A stretch of DNA of 23,951 nucleotides from an uncultured Eubacterium sp. (GTDB lineage: Bacteria > Bacillota > Clostridia > Oscillospirales > Acutalibacteraceae). Numbering within the stretch: position 1 is the first letter of the stretch; each line of letters starts with the position of its first letter. Of the stretch, positions 1-7,979 are shown in pieces. The notes beneath the pieces were generated by a model. The model was given only the letters and a program-made list of their open reading frames with translations, made no database searches and had not been told where the DNA came from. The translations under genes were made by a program, and so were the position numbers. The stretch lies in assembly GCA_934512155.1 (NCBI GenBank), contig CAKSWS010000027.1:1-23951 (forward strand), written 5' to 3'.

Positions 1-35
1 CGGCGGACAGTAAGCCGATTAAACCTGAAATGTAG

Positions 36-1604
36 GAAGGTAAGCCGATTTTACTTTGCGAATATGCTCATTCTATGGAGAATTCTTTGGGTAATTTCCA
101 AGAATATATGGATGACTTCGAAAAGTATGATAATATGTGCGGCGGCTTTATATGGGACTTTGTTGATCAAACTATACATAAAGTTGATGAAAACGGTAAC
201 GATATGTGGCTTTACGGCGATGATTTTGCAAAACTTGAACCACGTAAAAAGCCTATTGATATTCCTAATACAACTGCTCTTGCAGGCTCAAATACATATT
301 TTTGTGCTAACGGTATTATTGCCGCAGACAGAACGGTTCATCCTCAAATATATGAAGTAAAAAAGGTTTACGCTGAAATAAAAACGGAAGCATTTGATAT
401 TCAAAAAGGTACATATAAGGTTAAAAATAAGTTTTTGTTTACTGATGTATCTTCATTCGTTTGCCGTTGGTCTATTGAGGCAGAGGGTGAAATTATTTCA
501 AGCGGTGAACTTGATAAATTCGAATGTGCTCCGCTTTCCGAAACATATATTACAATTCCCTATGATATTAACGATATGCCAACAGACAGAGAAGTTGTTT
601 TAACAATTTCTTTCTATACAAAAAAGAAAACTCTTGGATTGAAATCAAATTACGAAGTTGCTTGGGATCAGTTTGTTTTAAGCAATATGCCTCAGCCTGT
701 TGAACCTGAATGTAACGGTGATTTGGAATATAAAGCAAAAGGTAACAACGTTCAAATTAACGGCGACGGATTTGCAGTTTCTGTAAATAACGGAAGAATT
801 ACAAGTATTTCTATTGACGGCAGAGAAAAATTAAAAGCACCTTTGGAGCCTTATTATTTTCGTGCTTTAACAGATAATGATATTGATTCTTTAAATTTTG
901 TTCCGTTTTTAATTCCATTGCATCCTTATTACAGGTGGCGCCATGCAAGCCATGCGGCAAAGGCAGTTAAAACAGTTGTTAAAGTAGGTAAAGATAATTG
1001 TGTTGAAATTCATATTGCTTGGAATACACCGGGTCTTAAGAATTCTGTTTCAACATATAAAATTTATCCGGACAGAAGAATTTATTGTTATCACAGCGCA
1101 ACTCCGACGGCAACTATGGTTAAGTTTGGTGCAAGAATGACTCTTGACGGCAAAATGGAATATGTTAATTGGTATGGCAGAGGTCCGCAGGCAACGTATT
1201 GCGACCGTAAAACAGGTGCTAAAATCGGTACATATAAATCGACTGTTACAAATTTGGAACACAGATATATGCGCCCACAGGAAAGCTCAAACAGAGCAGA
1301 TGTTCGTTATTTTACAATAACAGACAAGCAGGGTAACGGCTTTAAAATTTCTTCTTATTTTGATGAACCGTTTAATTTCAGCGCTCATCATTATCAAATA
1401 GAAGATCTTGAAAAGGCAAAGCATACGTATCAAATTCCTTATAATAATGATATTACATCGGTTAATATTGACCATATGCTTTTAGGTGTAGGCGGTGATT
1501 TACCGGGTCAGGCATTTGTAAGAGAACCTTATATAATGAAAAAAGGCGTAAAACAAAGCTACAGCTTTGTTATTGAACCGATTGGTAAAAATAAACAGCA
1601 ATAA
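36..1604 (+). CDS. lacZ: Beta-galactosidase, GH2 (LacZ family), 3' part, partial or disrupted
   Basis: Hydrolyses terminal beta-galactosides in the LacZ family. The frame is open from base 36 to the TAA at 1602-1604 and continues upstream to the window edge, but is cut by TAG at 33-35. The first residues after the stop read GKPILLCEYAHSMENS; the Glu at 60-62 matches the LacZ nucleophile in the CEYAH motif. ATG75 therefore cannot be the true start, because it would drop the nucleophile. Downstream come the barrel end (GGFIWDFVDQTI), a linker beta domain with AWDQFVLSN, and the small-chain domain with VNWYGRGPQATYCDRKTGAK, RPQESSNR and GVGGDLPGQ. The acid/base Glu and N-terminal domains lie outside the window. 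TAG ends comEC and ftsK here, so recoding is unlikely. It is either a nonsense-disrupted gene or an artefact at a contig end. No signal peptide can be judged. comEC follows after 28 bp. Confidence 0.85.
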   Translation, partial: EGKPILLCEYAHSMENSLGNFQEYMDDFEKYDNMCGGFIWDFVDQTIHKVDENGNDMWLYGDDFAKLEPRKKPIDIPNTTALAGSNTYFCANGIIAADRTVHPQIYEVKKVYAEIKTEAFDIQKGTYKVKNKFLFTDVSSFVCRWSIEAEGEIISSGELDKFECAPLSETYITIPYDINDMPTDREVVLTISFYTKKKTLGLKSNYEVAWDQFVLSNMPQPVEPECNGDLEYKAKGNNVQINGDGFAVSVNNGRITSISIDGREKLKAPLEPYYFRALTDNDIDSLNFVPFLIPLHPYYRWRHASHAAKAVKTVVKVGKDNCVEIHIAWNTPGLKNSVSTYKIYPDRRIYCYHSATPTATMVKFGARMTLDGKMEYVNWYGRGPQATYCDRKTGAKIGTYKSTVTNLEHRYMRPQESSNRADVRYFTITDKQGNGFKISSYFDEPFNFSAHHYQIEDLEKAKHTYQIPYNNDITSVNIDHMLLGVGGDLPGQAFVREPYIMKKGVKQSYSFVIEPIGKNKQQ

Positions 1605-1632
1605 TTATCATTCAAATGAAAGGTAATATAAT

Positions 1633-3654
1633 ATGAAAAGAGTTTTTGCACATATAGGTTTTTCCTTTGCATTAACTCTAATTGCGTTAAATTTTATGAG
1701 CATTAAAGGGGCGTTTGCGGTTTTAATTTCCGCAAGCGTTCTTTTTCTGTCTTCTATCTTATTTAAGAAAACACGCAAAGCTGTTGCGATTCCTCTTTGT
1801 ATTTTTAGCTGTGTTTTGGCTTCTGTTTCGTTTATTGTTAATTATTACGGCAGTTATTTACCTCAGCAATCACTAAACGGTGATTGCGCAGAAGTGGAAT
1901 TTTATATTGTTGATGTTCCCGAAAAAACAGAAAGCGGTTATAAGTACACAGTTGAAACCGCAAAGATTAATAAAAGCAAAACTCCTCAAAATATTAAACT
2001 CATTCTTTATTCTACGGCAAAAATCAATGCTGATTACTGTCAGTCTGTTAAAGGCAAAATTGAATTTTCATCTATTGCCGAAAATGGATACGATTCTTAC
2101 GGTGCCTTTGCAAACGGTGAGTTTTTAAAAGGATATTTAAATGATTATTGCATTCAAAGCGGATATACTAAAAAGTATTTAAAACCCGTTATTAAATTAA
2201 AGGAAACTGTTATTTCGTATTTCAACGAAAATTTTTCAGGCGATAATGCAGGTATAGCCACTGCGTTTGTTTTAGGCAATAAAAATTATATAACTGATGA
2301 AACTTATTCATTATTTAAAGCTTGCGGTATAATGCATGTAATGGCTGTTTCCGGCTTGCATTTGTCGGTTTTTATAGGCGTAATGTATTTTATATTGAAA
2401 AAACTTCGTGCCCCAAAAGTATTGCGTGTTTTGCTAACGGTTTTGTTAACCTTGTTTTATATGGCTCTTGTTGGATTTACTCCGTCTGTTTTAAGAGCAG
2501 GCATAATGTCGGCAATTGTTTATTTTTCTCTTTTGTCCGGCGATAAAGCCGATACGCTTAATTCATTGGGCTTTGCGGTATTTTTAATATGTTTAAACCC
2601 CTATGCGGTAACAGATTTGGGTGCAATGCTTACTGTATCGTCAGTACTTGGCATTGTTGTTGTTTATCCTAAAATTAAAACAAAAAAATTATGTAAGATA
2701 AAATTTATTAATTATTTTGCAGAATCCTTTATTATGTCTGTTTCTGTACTTATAACAACGTTTCCTGTTATTTGTATGTTTTTAGGCAGTATTAGTTTAA
2801 CTTTCACAGTTTTAAACTGGCTTGTGATTCCAATAGCACAAATTATTTTAATAACTGCTTTTATTTCACTAATTTGTTTTCCGGTTCCATTGCTAAAGTC
2901 AGCAGTGTTTCTTGTTTTTAAGTATGAAACAAATTTCCTTTTGTTTATTTTGAAAAACTTTTCAAAGTTATCTTTTTTCGTTATTGATATAAGCAGCGTT
3001 TATATTAAATTAGCCGTCGGCGTAGTGTTTATATTTATCGGAATATGTGTAATTTTAAAGTATTCAAATGTTAAATTAATTTCTTCAATATGCATTGTAA
3101 TATTTACGGTTACAATAGCTGTTTCTGCTTTTACCGAACGTAATTACACCTATTTAAAAATACTTCCCGGCAGTAAATCATCGGCAGTTTTTATTTATGA
3201 TAATGAACATGCATTTGCAGCCGGAGTTTCTTCTTATGAACAATATGAAACAATTGTGTCAACCGTTAACAATAAAAAGTTAACATTAAATTCCGTAGTT
3301 GATTTTAATAAAAGTGAATATTCTCGAATGCTTTGTGATAGCTGTAATGTAATAAATTATGTTGCAAATTATGATTTGATTGAGTATGATATATATGCTG
3401 AAAATGTTACGTATGCCGTTAATTCTGATTTTGAATTTTGGCAGAATTTCACGGTGGATTATGATATATCTCAAAAGTATAAAACTTTTATTTTTAATGT
3501 TAACGGTTTTGAGTTTGTTTATACAAACGATATTGTTAACACATCAAATTATGACGGCGCTTGCTATTATAATGCAAAGCAAAATTATTCCGTTTGTTAT
3601 ACCGTAGTTAATGACAGCAGGTTTGAAAGGAGGCAGGAACTTTGGCAAGAATAG
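1633..3654 (+). CDS. comEC: ComEC/Rec2-family DNA-uptake channel, without a recognisable metallo-beta-lactamase tail
   Basis: Polytopic membrane protein that forms the channel for transformation DNA in competent bacteria. GAAAGG (1618-1623) lies 9 nt before ATG. Two N-terminal membrane segments (about 1-60) precede a soluble OB-fold-like domain (about 70-175). The Competence core follows from about 190 to 500, with the signature MAVSGLHLSVFIG at 237-249 and FTPSVLRAG near 282-290, in about ten hydrophobic helices. The last ~168 residues start as LKILPGSKSSAVFIYDNEHA, which resembles the first strands of the usual C-terminal metallo-beta-lactamase domain, but no HxHxDH or other His/Asp metal cluster follows. 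Total length of 673 is short of the roughly 750-800 of full-length forms. Direct linkage to holA matches the comEC-holA order of Bacillus. Core identity is sure; nuclease activity of the tail is doubtful. Confidence 0.93.
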   Translation: MKRVFAHIGFSFALTLIALNFMSIKGAFAVLISASVLFLSSILFKKTRKAVAIPLCIFSCVLASVSFIVNYYGSYLPQQSLNGDCAEVEFYIVDVPEKTESGYKYTVETAKINKSKTPQNIKLILYSTAKINADYCQSVKGKIEFSSIAENGYDSYGAFANGEFLKGYLNDYCIQSGYTKKYLKPVIKLKETVISYFNENFSGDNAGIATAFVLGNKNYITDETYSLFKACGIMHVMAVSGLHLSVFIGVMYFILKKLRAPKVLRVLLTVLLTLFYMALVGFTPSVLRAGIMSAIVYFSLLSGDKADTLNSLGFAVFLICLNPYAVTDLGAMLTVSSVLGIVVVYPKIKTKKLCKIKFINYFAESFIMSVSVLITTFPVICMFLGSISLTFTVLNWLVIPIAQIILITAFISLICFPVPLLKSAVFLVFKYETNFLLFILKNFSKLSFFVIDISSVYIKLAVGVVFIFIGICVILKYSNVKLISSICIVIFTVTIAVSAFTERNYTYLKILPGSKSSAVFIYDNEHAFAAGVSSYEQYETIVSTVNNKKLTLNSVVDFNKSEYSRMLCDSCNVINYVANYDLIEYDIYAENVTYAVNSDFEFWQNFTVDYDISQKYKTFIFNVNGFEFVYTNDIVNTSNYDGACYYNAKQNYSVCYTVVNDSRFERRQELWQE

Positions 3655-4691
3655 ATGAAAAATTACTTAAAGAACAAATTAAAAGCGAAAATTTCTCAAA
3701 TGCTTATTTTATTTTCGGCGAAGAAAGCTATTTGAAAGAATTTTATGTCGGCAAGTTAAAAGAAAAGCTTACAGGCGGCGCTTTTGCAGATTTTAATTGT
3801 CATCAGTACGACGGCAAAAATGTGGCGATAGATGATATTCTAAAAGACGCAGAAATGTTGCCTATGATGAGTGATTATGTTTTCATTTGCGTACGTGATT
3901 ATCCTTTCGATAAAAGCAGTGCCGATTGCGATAAAATGAAAGAATTTTTAAAGGATTTGCCTGAAACAACTGTGCTTGTTTTTTGGTTTGACACTTTAGA
4001 AATCGATATTAAGAAAAATACAAAATGGAAATCTCTTGAAAAAGAATTTTCAAAATACGGCTCTTCTGTTGAATTAAATAAACGCTCTGAAAGTGATTTG
4101 GTAAAACTACTTGTTGCCGCTTGTAAACGAAAAAAAGCAATATTGTCGGCTGATAACGCACGTCATTTGATTTCTGTTTCGGGCAGTGATATAAAAACAT
4201 TAATGAATGAAGCAGATAAAATTTCTTCATATGTAAACGGCAGTGAAATTACAAAAAAGGATATTAATAAGCTTGCGGTTAAATGCCTTCAGGCAAGGGT
4301 GTTTGATTTGTCTAAAGCGGTAATTAAAGGTGATTATGAAAAGGCGTTTTCAGTTTTAAACACTCTTTTTGAAATGAAAGAGGAGCCTGTTTCTGTTTTA
4401 GCTGTTGTTTCCAACTGCTTTGTTGATATGTATCGGGTAAAATGTGCCAAAATTGCAGGTGAGTCTGCCGAGGATGTTGGTAATTATTTTAATTACCGTG
4501 GCAGGGAATTTGCTCTTCGTAATGCATTGAGAGACAGTGCTTATCTTTCCGTGGAACAGTTAAGAAAATCTCTTGATGTTCTTATGGACGCCGATAATAT
4601 GCTTAAAAGCAGCGGAGTGAATGGTAAACTTGTGCTTGAAGAAACGCTTGTTAAACTGCTTTTAATTTCAAAGGATGTAAATTATGATTAA
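3642..4691 (+). CDS. holA: DNA polymerase III subunit delta
   Basis: Clamp-loader delta subunit, which opens the beta sliding clamp for replication. The 349-residue length is typical. The N-terminal motif NAYFIFGEESYLKEFYVGKL (about 20-39) and the mid-protein AAA+-like region with LVKLLVAACKRKKAILSADN and SGSDIKTLMNEADKISSYV are characteristic. The C-terminal helical collar includes FDLSKAVIKGDYEKAFSVL. The start is TTG: AAAGGAGG at 3626-3633 sits 8 nt upstream and the protein then reads ARIDEKLLKEQ. The first 13 bases overlap the end of comEC, so the two are probably translationally coupled. No anomaly seen. Confidence 0.95.
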   Translation: MARIDEKLLKEQIKSENFSNAYFIFGEESYLKEFYVGKLKEKLTGGAFADFNCHQYDGKNVAIDDILKDAEMLPMMSDYVFICVRDYPFDKSSADCDKMKEFLKDLPETTVLVFWFDTLEIDIKKNTKWKSLEKEFSKYGSSVELNKRSESDLVKLLVAACKRKKAILSADNARHLISVSGSDIKTLMNEADKISSYVNGSEITKKDINKLAVKCLQARVFDLSKAVIKGDYEKAFSVLNTLFEMKEEPVSVLAVVSNCFVDMYRVKCAKIAGESAEDVGNYFNYRGREFALRNALRDSAYLSVEQLRKSLDVLMDADNMLKSSGVNGKLVLEETLVKLLLISKDVNYD

Positions 4692-5262
4692 GGTAAATCA
4701 GGCTGTGATTGTTGAAGGAAAATATGATAAAATTAAACTTTCAAATATTTTGGATGCTCTAATAATTGAAACAAACGGATTTCATATTTTTAAAGATAAA
4801 GAAAAAAGAGATTTTATTAAACGTCTTGCCGATGAAAGAGGGTTGATTATCATAACAGATTCAGACCACAGCGGTTTTCAAATCAGAAATTTTGTTTCTA
4901 TGGGAATTGATAAGCGAAAAATAACAAATCTTTATATCCCTGATGTTTACGGCAAGGAAAAGCGAAAAGTTAAACCGTCAAAAGAGGGAAAATTGGGTGT
5001 TGAAGGAATAGACGATTCTGTTTTAAAAGATTTGTTTGTAAAAGCAAATATAGCTTTTTCAACATCTGTAAATGATGACCCGGTTACAAATTTCGATTTA
5101 TTTGAAGCAGGTTTATCAGGCACGGCAAATGCCAAGCAAAATAAAAAGGAATTCCTTGCAAAACTTAATTTACCGGAATTCCTTTCAACCAATTCACTTT
5201 TGTCATATATAAATTCTTCAATGACTAAAGAAGAATTTTATAAATTAAACGAATTTAAATAA
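4684..5262 (+). CDS. Toprim-domain protein, ribonuclease M5-like (DUF4093 type)
   Basis: Small Toprim nuclease-like protein of 192 residues. The Toprim signature is complete: VIVEGKYDK with Glu11 near the N terminus, and IITDSDHSGFQIRN with Asp59 and Asp61, the acidic pair that binds Mg. It resembles RNase M5, which matures 5S rRNA, but has VEGKYDK where RNase M5 usually has EGxDD, and a KAKPS-like segment (KVKPSKEGKLGVEGID, about 97-112) shared with a clostridial group usually annotated Toprim/DUF4093. I therefore do not assign rnmV. Its ATG overlaps the last 8 bases of holA, indicating coupling. It ends 8 bases inside the convergent tmcAL gene. Confidence 0.85.
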   Translation: MIKVNQAVIVEGKYDKIKLSNILDALIIETNGFHIFKDKEKRDFIKRLADERGLIIITDSDHSGFQIRNFVSMGIDKRKITNLYIPDVYGKEKRKVKPSKEGKLGVEGIDDSVLKDLFVKANIAFSTSVNDDPVTNFDLFEAGLSGTANAKQNKKEFLAKLNLPEFLSTNSLLSYINSSMTKEEFYKLNEFK

Positions 5263-6313
5263 TCACTATTTTTGACCTTTGTTCTGTTCCGCAGGGCAAA
5301 GGTTTTTTGTATCCTAAATTATATAAATCAGTGTATCTGCATTCATCTTCAAAATATTTTCTGTTTGTTTCATCGCAGTCCGAAATCTTCGTTATAATCG
5401 GCTTTTTTGCTTTCTTTTTCATATCAGAAAGTAATTTTTTGCCTTCATCGTTAAATCCTAAAATACGAATGTAGGGGGCTTTTTCGTTATTTCCTGTTGT
5501 TATTGATAAATATGACCTTAAAACAATTCTTCTTATGCGTGCCATTGTGTACCTTTTTGTTTTTATCAAATCATATAATTCGTCAAGATTTGATGCGTTT
5601 CTGACTGCATTTACAATTCTGTTTTCAAGACCTTCGTTAACATCTGCCGTCTTTAAAAAATCTTCTGCACTCATTTGTCTTAATTTTGCCAAAATTGCCG
5701 TTTCGCAGTTTTTCATAGTGCAAATATTATCATTGCTTAAATTGTGCCTTATGGCAGATGCACTGTATTCTTTATCATCGGTGTCATGTCCTTTTCCTAT
5801 TCTTTTAACTGCAATAGGCTCAAGATTAGTAAATCTTAAATATTCAACAGCTAAAATATTATTCGGCGTGTCAAGTAAGTCTGTTTTTAAAATGTTTTTT
5901 CTGGCAACAGGGTAGGAAACGCCGCTTTTCATTTCATCGGAAATTTGTTTTTGTGTTTCTTTGTCATTAAGAAGATTCGCTGCTTTTTTCAGTTCATCAA
6001 CATTGTCATATTCAACTCCAAATGCAATTTTATTTACAATTCCCGTGCTTTCAAGCAGATTTATTGATGACTTTGCAAATCCCTCTGCAGAAAGTGTAGA
6101 GCATTTTGCTGGTAATTCTATAACTAAGTCTGCTCCGCCTTTAATTGCAGCTTCCGTCCGCTTGAATTTATTGTATATCGCAAATTCACCACGTTGAACG
6201 AAATTTCCGCTCATGCAGCATATAACCGATTCGCCTTTGCTTTTTAAAGTATCAATTAAATATTTGTGTCCGTTGTGAAAGGGATTAAATTCGCAAATTA
6301 CTCCAACTGCCAT
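5255..6313 (-). CDS. tmcAL: tRNA(Met) cytidine acetate ligase
   Basis: Makes N4-acetylcytidine at the wobble base of elongator tRNA-Met, using acetate and ATP through an acetyl-adenylate. The N terminus reads AVGVICEFNPFHNGHKYL; the FNPFHNGH nucleotidyltransferase (HIGH-like) motif is diagnostic. CCMSGNFVQRGEFAIYNKF, KGGADLVIELP and FGVEYDN follow, with a basic helical C-terminal half (YTMARIRRIVLRSYL). I chose ATG at 6313 because family members start 1-3 residues before VGxI. An ATG at 6337 would add eight residues but has no ribosome binding site; AAGGA lies 14 nt before the 6313 start, so initiation is not clear-cut. The product is 352 residues with the chosen start. It diverges from ackA, and its last bases overlap the convergent Toprim gene. 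Confidence 0.93.
   Translation of the reverse strand: MAVGVICEFNPFHNGHKYLIDTLKSKGESVICCMSGNFVQRGEFAIYNKFKRTEAAIKGGADLVIELPAKCSTLSAEGFAKSSINLLESTGIVNKIAFGVEYDNVDELKKAANLLNDKETQKQISDEMKSGVSYPVARKNILKTDLLDTPNNILAVEYLRFTNLEPIAVKRIGKGHDTDDKEYSASAIRHNLSNDNICTMKNCETAILAKLRQMSAEDFLKTADVNEGLENRIVNAVRNASNLDELYDLIKTKRYTMARIRRIVLRSYLSITTGNNEKAPYIRILGFNDEGKKLLSDMKKKAKKPIITKISDCDETNRKYFEDECRYTDLYNLGYKKPLPCGTEQRSKIVII
5275..5308 (+). terminator. Rho-independent terminator inside the tmcAL tail
   Basis: Arms ACCTTTG (5275-5281) and CAAAGGT (5297-5303) pair over 7 bp, with a short inner CTG/CAG pairing, followed by six T (5303-5308). It would end the comEC-holA-Toprim transcript. It lies wholly within the 3' coding end of tmcAL on the other strand. 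Confidence 0.75.
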
Positions 6314-6341
6314 AAAAATTACCAATTTCCTTAACATATAC

Positions 6342-6371
6342 TTGACATTCGCTTATTATATATATTATTAT
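6342..6371 (+). promoter_or_regulatory. Promoter for ackA
   Basis: Perfect -35 TTGACA (6342-6347), 18-nt spacer, and TATTAT (6366-6371). The predicted start is near 6378, about 35 nt before the ackA ATG. It overlaps the tmcAL promoter. Confidence 0.65.
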
Positions 6372-6395
6372 ATATGTATATTAAATTATTTGCAA
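6367..6395 (-). promoter_or_regulatory. Promoter for tmcAL
   Basis: On the minus strand TTGCAA (6395-6390) is followed after 17 nt by a perfect TATAAT (6372-6367). The predicted start is near 6360. Its -10 box covers the same bases as the ackA -10 box on the other strand. Confidence 0.6.
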
Positions 6396-6412
6396 TATCG
6401 GAGGGAATAATA

Positions 6413-7633
6413 ATGAAAATTCTTGTTATCAACTGCGGCAGTTCTTCACTTAAATTTCAGTTGATTAATATGGATGATGAATCCTTAATTTGTAAAGGTA
6501 CTATTGAAAGAATCGGCTTGGAAATTGCCGGCGGTGAAAATAATATTATTTACAGTGCTCAAGATAAGAAGCTTGTTTTTGATAAAGAAATACCTGACCA
6601 TACAGCGGCATTCAGCACCGTTAAATGGTTAATTACGGAAAGTGAACTTGCTGTTCTTGAGTCATTTGATGAAATTGACGCAATCGGTCACCGTGTTGTT
6701 CAAGGCGGCGAAAAATATACAAAAAGTGTTCTTATTAATGAAGAAGTAATTCAAGATATAAAAGACTTAGCTCCGCTTGCTCCGCTTCACAATCCTGCAA
6801 ATGTTCAAGGCTATGAAGCTTGTTTGAAAGTGGTAGGACCGAAAGTTCCTCAAGTTGCTGTTTTTGACACTGCGTTTCACAGCACAATGCCTCCGATGGC
6901 TTATATGTATGCAGTGCCTTATGAATATTTTGAAAAATATGGAATTCGCCGTTATGGCTTCCACGGAACATCACATCAATATGTAAGTCAAAGATGTGCA
7001 GATTTTATGCATCAGGATATCAGCAAGTTGAAAATTATTACTTGTCATTTGGGTAACGGTGCTTCCATTGCTGCTGTTAAGTTCGGCAAGGTATTTGATA
7101 CATCAATGGGCTTTACTCCGCTTGACGGATTTATGATGGGTACACGTTCCGGCGGTGTTGACCCTTCTGTTGTAACATTCATTCAACAAAAGTTAAGTCT
7201 TTCACCAAAAGAAGTTGAAGAGATTCTTAATAAAAAATCAGGCGTAAGTGCTATTTCCGGCGTTTCTTCTGACGACCGTGATATTTACAGGGCACAGGAA
7301 GAAGGCAACGAACGTGCAATTCTTGCTCATGAAATGCAAGCTTATGAAATTGCAAAATACATTGGTTCTTATGTTGCCGCAATGAATGGTGTTGACGCAA
7401 TTGTATTTACCGGCGGTATTGGTGAAAACGGCTTCTGGCTTCGAGCAAAGGTTTGTTCTTATCTTGGTTACCTTGGTGTTCAAATCAATCAGTCAATTAA
7501 CCAAAAAACCGTTCACGGTTTAGAGGCAGAGTTAACTCTGCCAACTGATAAAGTAAGAGTATTTATCCTTGCAACTAATGAAGAACTTATGATTGCAAGA
7601 GATACTAAAAATATTGTTGAAAAATTAAAATAA
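6413..7633 (+). CDS. ackA: Acetate kinase
   Basis: Converts acetyl phosphate and ADP to acetate and ATP, the main substrate-level ATP step of acetate fermentation; cytosolic. Start ATG6413 is set by GGAGGG (6400-6405) 7 nt upstream; an in-frame ATG at 6374 lacks such a site and family support. The 406-residue product has the usual length. Motifs: ILVINCGSSSLKF at the N terminus, IGHRVVQGGEKYT, FDTAFHSTMP, RRYGFHGTSH, ITCHLGNGASIAAVKFGK, MGTRSGGVDP and FTGGIGENG, covering both ASKHA signatures and the nucleotide-binding loop. Its usual partner pta is not adjacent. The PC4-like gene follows after 24 bp. Confidence 0.98.
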   Translation: MKILVINCGSSSLKFQLINMDDESLICKGTIERIGLEIAGGENNIIYSAQDKKLVFDKEIPDHTAAFSTVKWLITESELAVLESFDEIDAIGHRVVQGGEKYTKSVLINEEVIQDIKDLAPLAPLHNPANVQGYEACLKVVGPKVPQVAVFDTAFHSTMPPMAYMYAVPYEYFEKYGIRRYGFHGTSHQYVSQRCADFMHQDISKLKIITCHLGNGASIAAVKFGKVFDTSMGFTPLDGFMMGTRSGGVDPSVVTFIQQKLSLSPKEVEEILNKKSGVSAISGVSSDDRDIYRAQEEGNERAILAHEMQAYEIAKYIGSYVAAMNGVDAIVFTGGIGENGFWLRAKVCSYLGYLGVQINQSINQKTVHGLEAELTLPTDKVRVFILATNEELMIARDTKNIVEKLK

Positions 7634-7657
7634 ATATTTGGAAAAGGAGGAGTTACA

Positions 7658-7873
7658 ATGCCTGAAATTAAGTATGAAATCACTGAACACGTTGGTGTTA
7701 TTTCCGAAACCGCACGTGGTTGGACAAGAGAAGTTAATATGATTTCATGGAATGGTCGTGAACCTAAAATCGACATCAGAGATTGGTCACCGGATCATTC
7801 AAAAATGAGCAAAGGTTTAACATTTACTAAAGAAGAAATGGATGAACTTAAAAAGCTTGCAGACAAACTCTAA
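7658..7873 (+). CDS. YdbC/PC4-family ssDNA-binding protein
   Basis: A 71-residue protein matching the bacterial relatives of transcription coactivator p15 (PC4), known as YdbC, a homodimeric single-strand DNA/RNA-binding fold. Visible are EITEHVGVISETARGWTREV, then MISWNGREPKIDIRDWSPDH with the conserved W-N-G-R-x-P-K-x-D-I-R-x-W core, and a C-terminal helix (TKEEMDELKKLADKL). AAGGAGG (7644-7650) sits 7 nt before ATG. It probably shares the ackA transcript and is followed by a hairpin. Its physiological target in bacteria is not settled. Confidence 0.9.
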   Translation: MPEIKYEITEHVGVISETARGWTREVNMISWNGREPKIDIRDWSPDHSKMSKGLTFTKEEMDELKKLADKL

Positions 7874-7888
7874 ATAAAAGTTATTATT

Positions 7889-7911
7889 AGGGCAGCTGTT
7901 TTAGTTGCCCT
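7889..7911 (+). terminator. Probable terminator after the PC4-like gene
   Basis: AGGGCAGCT (7889-7897) pairs with AGTTGCCCT (7903-7911) over 9 bp including one G-U, with a 5-nt loop. The following TGAACTTTTGTTT is a poor T tract, so termination may be partial. Confidence 0.55.
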
Positions 7912-7921
7912 TGAACTTTTG

Positions 7922-7949
7922 TTTACAGGTATTTTTATGTACCTATTTT
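7922..7949 (+). promoter_or_regulatory. Possible promoter for alaS
   Basis: TTTACA (7922-7927), 16-nt spacer, TATTTT (7944-7949). It is the best match between the hairpin and the alaS start, but weak. I see no T-box leader: only 106 bp separate the genes. Confidence 0.35.
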
Positions 7950-7979
7950 ATTCTAAGAGTTTTTATTGAGGTATTTTAA

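Noticed and set aside
33..35. Possible recoding of TAG as an amino acid
   Set aside because: comEC and ftsK in the same window end with TAG at the expected place, so TAG is a normal stop.
6374..6412. Longer ackA start at ATG6374
   Set aside because: It lies at the predicted transcription start, lacks a ribosome binding site and adds 13 residues not found in acetate kinases; ATG6413 has GGAGGG.
7873..7979. T-box or other leader riboswitch before alaS
   Set aside because: Only 106 bp are available, with a terminator-like hairpin at the start and no T-box sequence or specifier structure visible.
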